Shown here: positions 58,527 through 64,000 of the stretch, piece by piece
Layout: each line of letters starts with the position of its first letter
How positions within the stretch are numbered: the first letter of the stretch is position 1
NCBI GenBank assembly: GCA_002412795.1
Contig: DHVS01000029.1
Coordinates: forward strand, 228,882 to 292,881
Length of the DNA stretch: 64,000 bases
Direction of reading: 5' to 3'
Source of the DNA: a bacterium UBP2_UBA5202
GTDB taxonomy: Bacteria; Edwardsbacteria; AC1; EtOH8
Notes under the pieces: model-generated
The model's database searches: none
What the model was told of the DNA's origin: nothing
Seen by the model: only the letters and a program-made list of their open reading frames with translations
Program-made: the position numbers and the translations under genes

Positions 58527-59921
58527 TTAAAATTCTTCCATTAACCGGTCTTCCACCCAGGGCCAGGTCTCTTCAATGGTGCCGGCCTTTTCCGCCAGTA
58601 TGTCATCAGGCTTGGATTGAACTGCTGGTTCCGGCGGGTTTACGTTCTGGGGTTCCGGTTTGATCTCGGGAGGGTTAAGCGGCTGGGTTTTGGGTTCCGA
58701 TGACAAGACCGGCATTAGCGGAGTTTCTGGCAAGGGGATCTCCGGGACCGGAGCTTCCTGGACAATTTCCGTTTGCGCCATTGTTCCGGTCTTTCCGCCG
58801 CTTAACCTTTGGGAAAGGTTTTTAACCAATTGTTCAAGCTTATCCGTCTGTTCCGGATCGAACAAAACCGACTCGATCCTGGTCATCTCTTCGGGAGTGG
58901 ACTGGCCTGCCATCTGCCCGAAATGCTGCTGCAGGTCTATCAGCTTTTCCACATTGGCGGTATACTTTTCGTATTCCAAAGATAAGACCGCAACATCCTG
59001 ATCCAATGAGAGTTCCACCGAAGCGGTATTAAAACCCTTCATCTTCCAGATGTAGATCTTCTCCTTGTATTCCCGCCGGATCTTTTCGGTATCCTGCTGT
59101 TCGGACAGCATGTTCAGCATCCGGTCATCCAGCCCGGAAACAAAGGCTCCGAACTCGCCTTCCGGCTTGTCCGCCGGTTCCTCGGGCTCCTCTGCCGGAG
59201 AAGGTTCGGCAGACAACCCGGCCTGGGCTGCCGGAGGCAAGGCTTCATCCACCGTCTCTTTGGTGACCGGGCCCTCCATCAGAGAGGAATATAAAAGCAC
59301 CCGGTTCAGGGCCCCTTCCAACTCCCGGACGTTGGAGGAAACCCGCGAAGCTATCAACTGCAGAACGTCTTCGGGAAGTTTTTGTCCCCGGGCTTCGGCC
59401 TTCTTGTATAGGATCAGTCCTTTTTCCCGGAGCTCAATCTCCTTTAATGCCGCAAATACGCCGCCCAAAAGCCGTGACAGCAGTTTGGGGTCCAGGGCTT
59501 CAATTTTCTGTGGATGGGTGTCCGTGGTGATCACGATCTGACGGCCCGAGCCGATCATCCGGTCAAACAGCGGCAGCAGTCTTACCTGGACATCGCGCTG
59601 GTGCAATCCCAGATGCAGGTCGTCAAACAGCAGCAGGTCGGCCTGCTCGGCCCGGGCTAAATCTCCTGCCACCAACTGGCTTCCGGCCAGGATCTCGATC
59701 TTGAATTCCGGATGTGACAACGCTACGGCGTTTCCCACCGCATGCAGCAGATGGGTCTTGCCCAGACCCACCCCGCCATAGATCACCAGCGGATTATAGA
59801 TCCTTCCCGGCTCCTCGGAAACTTTTAAGGCAGCCGAAAACGCCAGGCGGTTGTTGGGCCCGGTAAAGAAGTTATGAAAGACATAATTGGTCTTTACTAT
59901 TTCAGGGTCGTTTTGATCCAT
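58527..59921 (-). CDS. DnaA-like AAA+ protein without the DNA-binding domain IV
   Basis: 464 aa. Starts NYVFHNFFTGPNNRLAFSAA, matching the entry to DnaA domain III. Walker A GGVGLGKT at 49-56 and Walker B LLLFDD at 97-102 are intact, ending in ASRVSSNVRELEGALNRVL (sensor II). In place of the DnaA box-binding helix-turn-helix there are about 220 residues of coiled coil (EKIRREYKEKIYIWKMKGF) and a Pro/Glu-rich tail. So it cannot bind DnaA boxes in the known way. It lies beside mglA in a chemosensory cluster, which points to an ATP-driven scaffold or switch instead of replication. The real dnaA must be elsewhere. Confidence 0.83.
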   Translation of the reverse strand: MDQNDPEIVKTNYVFHNFFTGPNNRLAFSAALKVSEEPGRIYNPLVIYGGVGLGKTHLLHAVGNAVALSHPEFKIEILAGSQLVAGDLARAEQADLLLFDDLHLGLHQRDVQVRLLPLFDRMIGSGRQIVITTDTHPQKIEALDPKLLSRLLGGVFAALKEIELREKGLILYKKAEARGQKLPEDVLQLIASRVSSNVRELEGALNRVLLYSSLMEGPVTKETVDEALPPAAQAGLSAEPSPAEEPEEPADKPEGEFGAFVSGLDDRMLNMLSEQQDTEKIRREYKEKIYIWKMKGFNTASVELSLDQDVAVLSLEYEKYTANVEKLIDLQQHFGQMAGQSTPEEMTRIESVLFDPEQTDKLEQLVKNLSQRLSGGKTGTMAQTEIVQEAPVPEIPLPETPLMPVLSSEPKTQPLNPPEIKPEPQNVNPPEPAVQSKPDDILAEKAGTIEETWPWVEDRLMEEF

Positions 59922-60048
59922 CGGATATTTTATATTTGCTGTCGGATTTCAATTTAAGCGGTCATTGAGTTTAACGGTATGTGAACGTATTCATTAGTGT
60001 TTCCTGATTTCATGGGTTCCTTATAGATAAAAGTTCCAGAGATCTGGC

Positions 60049-60642
60049 CTACTTTTTGTACTTGGCCGAAAGCGACTGCAGCACCAAAGCGCTGACGGTC
60101 TTCAAGGTATCAAAGACTCCCGCTCCAGTGGTAGCTATGGCTTCAAAGTAATGGGCCCGCCTGAAATTGAGCCCGGTGTTCAGGTCGGCCACCGACATGA
60201 TGTTGGGCAGGTCCCGTTTATTGTACTGCATCACCATCGGTATCTTATACAGGTCCATACCCAATCCGGCCAGATTGTCCCTCAGGTTTTGCAGGCTGTC
60301 TTGGTTTTCCTGCCACTGGTCGACCTGGGAGTCGGCCACGAACACCACGCCATCAGATCCCTGCAGCACTAATTTGCGGGTGGAGTTGTAGAATACCTGC
60401 CCGGGCACGGTGTAAAGCTGGACCCTGGTCTTGTACCCGGCGATGGTCCCCAGCTCCAGCGGCAGAAAATCGAAGAACAGAGTGCGGTCCTTTTCGGTGG
60501 CCAGGCTGACCATGGAACTCCGCTTCTCGTCCGGGATCTTCCCGTAGATATACTGAAGATTGGAAGTCTTGCCGCAGCGTCCCGGCCCGTAATAGACAAT
60601 CTTGCAGGTGATCTCTTTAGATGAGTAGTTGATTAAAGACAT
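60049..60642 (-). CDS. mglA: MglA-type small GTPase
   Basis: 197 aa. KIVYYGPGRCGKTSNLQYIY (Walker A), SLATEKDRTLFFDFLPLELG (switch I), TVPGQVFY (MglA-type PM3 in place of DxxG) and YNKRDLPN (NKxD). MglA sets cell polarity and drives gliding and type-IV-pilus motility in myxobacteria and relatives. Roadblock proteins upstream are the expected GTPase-activating partners. Confidence 0.95.
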   Translation of the reverse strand: MSLINYSSKEITCKIVYYGPGRCGKTSNLQYIYGKIPDEKRSSMVSLATEKDRTLFFDFLPLELGTIAGYKTRVQLYTVPGQVFYNSTRKLVLQGSDGVVFVADSQVDQWQENQDSLQNLRDNLAGLGMDLYKIPMVMQYNKRDLPNIMSVADLNTGLNFRRAHYFEAIATTGAGVFDTLKTVSALVLQSLSAKYKK

Positions 60643-60694
60643 TGATTATTTGAATGTTGTGTTAAATTCTGGCTGACGCGGACGAATATCCGTT

Positions 60695-61237
60695 TTATGA
60701 GAACAGCTTGGACAGGGCATCCTCCACTTCCTGATTAAGGTCGGGCAGCTCTATCCCCTGGCTTTCCCGAACCGGTAGGGACTGCGTTCCCGGGACCTCT
60801 TCCTCCGCCAGCGGAGCATTGTCGCCTTCGTCGTTCAGGGTCTTTTCCAGGTGCGGGGTCAGCGCTTTTTCGGTTTCGGCTGCGGCATGGCGGATCATGC
60901 CCACCACCGTTGATTTATCGAAGATAGTGGCCAGAATGAAATGTTCGGCCACCAGGCAGAAATATACGTTCCACTTTGATCCCTCCTGGAACATCACCTT
61001 GAACTTTTCCTCCTTCACCAGATGAGCCAGGGCCTGGGTGGAGGAAAAAATGCCGCCGATCAGGGCCGAGATCGGCTGCAGGCTGAAATCTGTTACATAG
61101 CCTGACTGGCTGATCAGGTGCCCGTTCTTGGATAAAAGAATGGCGCACTTGGCCCGGGAGGCCTTGATATAGACGGCCATCTCCCGTTCCACTGCCACAG
61201 TAACTTCTTCCGATATGACGAACTGGAGATTGGTCAT
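60695..61237 (-). CDS. Roadblock/LC7-type protein
   Basis: 180 aa from the ATG at 61237, which overlaps the MglB-like stop (ATGA). The middle (MAVYIKASRAKCAILLSKNG and ISALIGGIFSSTQALAHLVKE) fits the roadblock fold; the C-terminal third is acidic and extended (AEEEVPGTQSLPVRES). It is likely a regulator or co-partner of MglA. Diverged, so the exact role is open. Confidence 0.8.
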   Translation of the reverse strand: MTNLQFVISEEVTVAVEREMAVYIKASRAKCAILLSKNGHLISQSGYVTDFSLQPISALIGGIFSSTQALAHLVKEEKFKVMFQEGSKWNVYFCLVAEHFILATIFDKSTVVGMIRHAAAETEKALTPHLEKTLNDEGDNAPLAEEEVPGTQSLPVRESQGIELPDLNQEVEDALSKLFS

Positions 61238-61575
61238 AATATCTTCATCAGGCGTTCCAGGCTGGCTTTCATTTTTATTGACACCAAGCCTATGTTGGCC
61301 CCGGGCTCGGTGATCACCGTCAGGATGCATTCCGGAGCGCACAGGAATATGATGCTTCCTTCGCTGGCCGATAGCTGTACCCCGGAAAGCTCCGATCCCT
61401 GCTCTGGCCGGAGGGCCTTGATTATCTCCTGATAGATACCTGCCACCATGGCGCTGATGGTCCGCTCCTCCAGCCCCGACATCAGGTTGGAAACGACCAC
61501 CAGCCCTTCGTTGTCCACCACCAGGCTGCCTTTGACCCCGGAGATCTCGTTTATTTGATTGAGTATTTCTTTCAT
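61234..61575 (-). CDS. MglB-like roadblock/LC7 protein
   Basis: 113 aa, the standard size. ILNQINEISGVKGSLVVDNEGLVV and ISAMVAGIYQEIIKALR, then IIFLCAPECILTVITEPGANIGLV (parts quoted) form a full roadblock domain. This is the best candidate for MglB, the GTPase-activating protein of MglA. It lies three genes upstream of mglA in transcription terms, within the same run. Confidence 0.88.
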   Translation of the reverse strand: MKEILNQINEISGVKGSLVVDNEGLVVVSNLMSGLEERTISAMVAGIYQEIIKALRPEQGSELSGVQLSASEGSIIFLCAPECILTVITEPGANIGLVSIKMKASLERLMKIL

Positions 61576-61605
61576 GATGATTTTTGCTCTGAATTTTCCG
61601 GCAGT

Positions 61606-62625
61606 TTAAAATGATTGCCTGTTGGGTTCTTTTTTGGCCAGATTCTCGGCCTGTTCCGCCGCCCGTTTGCTGTTGACCATCACCAATCCCACCTTGGCCG
61701 AGGAGTCGGCTGAGATCATCATAATCATCCGTCCGGCCTGGCGCAGGAATATCTTCTCGTCCCCCGTCTCGATCACTATCCTCTCCAATTCTCCCAGTTT
61801 AATCTTTTTCAGGGCTTCAAAAGCGGTTTTGAAGATATTGGCCGAAAGCGCGGCGCTGTCCTCGGAAAGGCTTTGCCCCGAACGGGAGACGGCGTCTGCC
61901 ACAGCATAGCCGTTCTCATCCACCAGCATGCAGGCCTTGACCTGCGGGGTCTGCACCAGGTCGTTCATGATCTTGCCAAACCCGGCCTGCCATTCGGTGG
62001 CTTCCTCTGCCGCCAGTTTCGTGGGTTTGTCTGATGCCGCCGGAGGGGCTTTGGTCACAGGCGGGACTTCCGCCGGCCGGTCTTCGGTTTTCTGGGCGGG
62101 AATAGGCTGGGGCTCGGTGCGCCCGGCCATCAACGGTAGAGGGCTGGAAGGGATCTCCCTGGCCGGCGGCTCCGGTATTTTCACCGGTTCCGGAAGAGGC
62201 GCTTCCAGTTTGACTGCCGACTCAGCCAAGACCGGCTCTTCAGTAGTTTTGACCTGGAGTGGAGTTTCCGCGATGACAGCCGTTTCAACTTTTACCGGAG
62301 CGGCCGCAGGCGCCTCTGCCTCCGGCACAGCGGAATCGGCCTGGGCCAGGACCTTCTTGGCTTCTGAATGTTCGGACTGCACCGAAAGCACTTTTGCCGC
62401 CTCGGCCCGGGCCAAAGCATACTGTTTGGTGGCCAGCAGGCACTTGGACAGCACCAGCCGGCCTTCTATGTTGTCGGGCTGGGACTCCAGCCCTGCCTGG
62501 CAAATGGCGATGGCCTCGGGGTAAAGTCCGTTGTCACGGTAAAAATCGGCCAGGGAGGCAAACAGTTGTGACGAAGGGTCGGTAACCATCTGTTCCGGGG
62601 TGTTATTGTCTAATGGATCGGACAT
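61606..62625 (-). CDS. TPR - Pro/Ala-rich linker - roadblock protein
   Basis: 339 aa. TPR-like repeats at 18-110 (FASLADFYRDNGLYPEAIA, LVLSKCLLATKQYALARAE), a long Pro/Glu/Ala linker (110-210) and a C-terminal roadblock domain (ACMLVDENGYAVADAVSR, ALSANIFKTAFEALKKIKL). It joins a protein-binding scaffold to an MglB-type domain, so it may tether MglA regulation to the PATAN-TPR proteins beside it. Confidence 0.84.
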   Translation of the reverse strand: MSDPLDNNTPEQMVTDPSSQLFASLADFYRDNGLYPEAIAICQAGLESQPDNIEGRLVLSKCLLATKQYALARAEAAKVLSVQSEHSEAKKVLAQADSAVPEAEAPAAAPVKVETAVIAETPLQVKTTEEPVLAESAVKLEAPLPEPVKIPEPPAREIPSSPLPLMAGRTEPQPIPAQKTEDRPAEVPPVTKAPPAASDKPTKLAAEEATEWQAGFGKIMNDLVQTPQVKACMLVDENGYAVADAVSRSGQSLSEDSAALSANIFKTAFEALKKIKLGELERIVIETGDEKIFLRQAGRMIMMISADSSAKVGLVMVNSKRAAEQAENLAKKEPNRQSF

Positions 62626-62709
62626 GGCAGTTGATAATTGGGATTGGATTGTTGGGATTATTGTTTGCTTTACAATGTATGATATACGCTAAAAGTTGGC
62701 CTTTGGACT

Positions 62710-63960
62710 TTACCTTTCCTCCCTGGATTTCTTCATCTTCTCCAACCAGGACTTTACCTCGGAGGAAAGTTCCGCCGGCACGCCCTCGGGCCGGGCAGAT
62801 TCGGTTTTCGATTCCACCGTGCCCGCCTGGATCCTGGCCTTTCCCTCCAAACCTTCGGCCCAGCGCACCGCCAGGGTCACCAATTCCCGGACTTTTTCGG
62901 CCCTTTTGTCGCCGCCGGCGAACCGCAGAAATTTCTCCCAGCGCTCCACCGCCAGCTCCAGCCGGCCCAGACGGGCGTAGGTAAATCCCAGGCAGTAGTT
63001 TATCTCCGGGTTGTTCTCTTCGCCCTTGCTGGCCAGCTTGTATTCCATCACGGCTTCGTCGTAAGACTCGGCCAGATAATAGGCTTCGCCCAGATACAGA
63101 TGGGCATGGGCCTGCTCCGGGTCTTTTTGTACCAGCTTGGTAAAGGAGTCTATGGCCTCTTCAATTTTTCCGCTGTTCAGTTCGGCTATCCCCTGCTTGA
63201 TGGGATCCTGCTCCGGCTCCTGCAGATCAAGTTTAAGGTCGGTCTTTTTGCCCGAAGCCCTCACCAACCCGGTGACGCAAAGCCCGTAGATGACCTTGGC
63301 GGTTTCAAACTCCCGGCCGCCCACCGTCTCGATCACCTGGCGGGCGGTTCTTTTGCCGTCGATGGTGGCCATTATCAACCATTCTTCGGGCTTCAGGTCC
63401 AGCCGGCCCGAGGCCAGCTCGCTGCCAGGGGAAAGGCTGAGCACCAGGTCCAGATCGGGAAGTTTGGAATGGATCTTGGACCATTCATCCAGCCGGCGGG
63501 ATACCTCCATCATCACGTTCTCGGTCACCAACAGCAGATCGGTGTCGGAATCGGCCGAAAGGTCCATTTCCTCAAAGCGGAAATAGCCGTCCTGCCAGCC
63601 CATGATGGCGAAGACCACCTCCTCCACCTGTGTCTTGAGCGCTTCCTTGACCGCCGGCTTGGTGACGAAGCCGCTTTCCGCCGCCAATACCCCGAACCGT
63701 TTGCGTTCTTTTGAATCCGACTGGTCCTTTAATATCCTCTCCACCTGGGGAATGGTGACCTTCCCGGACTTCAGCATTATCTGCCCCAGCCGCTCGTAGC
63801 TCTGCTGCAAAGTGGCTCGGATGATGTTGCCGTTGGAGAAGAACACCTGGCCGACGTCATGGGCCGAGTCCAGGGTCAGCACCCCGGACTTCCGGGACAT
63901 GGCTAAAAGCTGGAACAGGTCCATCAGGCTTAGTTCTTTTATGGGGCCTTCGATCGCCAT
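62710..63960 (-). CDS. Second PATAN (DUF4388) - TPR protein
   Basis: 416 aa, built like the protein at 56649. PATAN at 1-95: MAIEGPIKELSLMDLFQLLA and SGVLTLDSAHDVGQVFFSNG; then a winged-helix-like region (LKSGKVTIPQVERILKDQ, MATIDGKRTARQVIETV). Fewer TPRs follow (from about 270: GIAELNSGKIEEAIDSF, HLYLGEAYYLAESYDEAV). The end is charged (MKKSREER). It heads the run of polarity genes read towards the left. Nothing is seen in the last 40 bases of the window. Confidence 0.85.
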   Translation of the reverse strand: MAIEGPIKELSLMDLFQLLAMSRKSGVLTLDSAHDVGQVFFSNGNIIRATLQQSYERLGQIMLKSGKVTIPQVERILKDQSDSKERKRFGVLAAESGFVTKPAVKEALKTQVEEVVFAIMGWQDGYFRFEEMDLSADSDTDLLLVTENVMMEVSRRLDEWSKIHSKLPDLDLVLSLSPGSELASGRLDLKPEEWLIMATIDGKRTARQVIETVGGREFETAKVIYGLCVTGLVRASGKKTDLKLDLQEPEQDPIKQGIAELNSGKIEEAIDSFTKLVQKDPEQAHAHLYLGEAYYLAESYDEAVMEYKLASKGEENNPEINYCLGFTYARLGRLELAVERWEKFLRFAGGDKRAEKVRELVTLAVRWAEGLEGKARIQAGTVESKTESARPEGVPAELSSEVKSWLEKMKKSREER

Positions 63961-64000
63961 CTTGCTAAAATCAGAAAATTAAGAACCCTGCGGCAGAGAC

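Noticed and set aside
58527..59921. The replication initiator dnaA and a nearby origin
   Set aside because: The protein lacks domain IV, no cluster of DnaA boxes was noticed, and no dnaN, recF or gyrB is near.

Overview
The window looks like a chromosome piece of an uncultivated, diderm, gliding or twitching bacterium of the FCB/Edwardsbacteria/WOR-3 kind (inference). GC is moderately high in the housekeeping parts. Secreted proteins end in FlgD-like/type IX-style sorting domains, there is a TolC-type efflux system, and a chemosensory cluster sits beside an MglA GTPase with roadblock partners. Almost every gene lies on the minus strand, many joined by ATGA stop/start overlaps. No rRNA, tRNA or CRISPR array was seen.

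Layout, in plus-strand coordinates. 0-5.8 kb is an accessory, partly AT-rich zone: the start of a type I restriction-modification gene, a KwaA/KwaB-like (Kiwa) pair, small zinc-finger and GIY-YIG-like genes that share a duplicated leader, an ORF6N remnant, an unknown 241-aa protein beside a frameshifted DUF900-type hydrolase, then a 21-bp-period repeat array and a small helical gene. 6-12 kb holds two secreted surface proteins. 12-13.2 kb is a run of tiny genes, including a 46-aa secreted peptide. 13.5-18.3 kb is one 1583-aa kinase/TPR/GAF/sigma54-activator gene, apparently transcribed as a leaderless message. 18.4-23.8 kb is a TetR-controlled TolC/MacA/MacB-like efflux operon. 24-35 kb is lipid and cofactor metabolism (rpmF-plsX-fabH-fabD-fabG-acpP-fabF-rnc plus ddl, pdxJ and an acyl-CoA dehydrogenase), with one AT-rich propeller gene inserted between fabD and fabG. 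35.5-40.6 kb is a glycan or cell-surface cluster (two radical SAM enzymes, methyltransferase, GT2, GT9). 40.6-64 kb is signalling: a sigma54 activator, a PEGA kinase, two chemoreceptors, CheW, CheB, CheD, CheR, PATAN-TPR proteins, a DnaA-like ATPase, MglA and roadblock proteins.

The signalling cluster is broken at 49.8-52.6 kb by an AT-rich accessory block: DUF3795, a uracil-DNA-glycosylase-like protein, a second 21-bp-period array with its own small helical gene, and a TIR-like protein.

The most unusual signal is the repeated pairing of a 115-121-aa helical, lysine-tailed protein with an array of 12-14 imperfect 21-bp units placed directly downstream of its stop codon. It occurs at 5.08-5.75 kb and again at 50.94-51.54 kb. 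The two proteins share aligned landmarks at identical spacing, while the two arrays share the period but not the sequence. I know of no described system with this layout and treat it as the prime candidate for something new. A second, smaller signal is a family of 7-bp-period runs in intergenic DNA and inside one coding gene.
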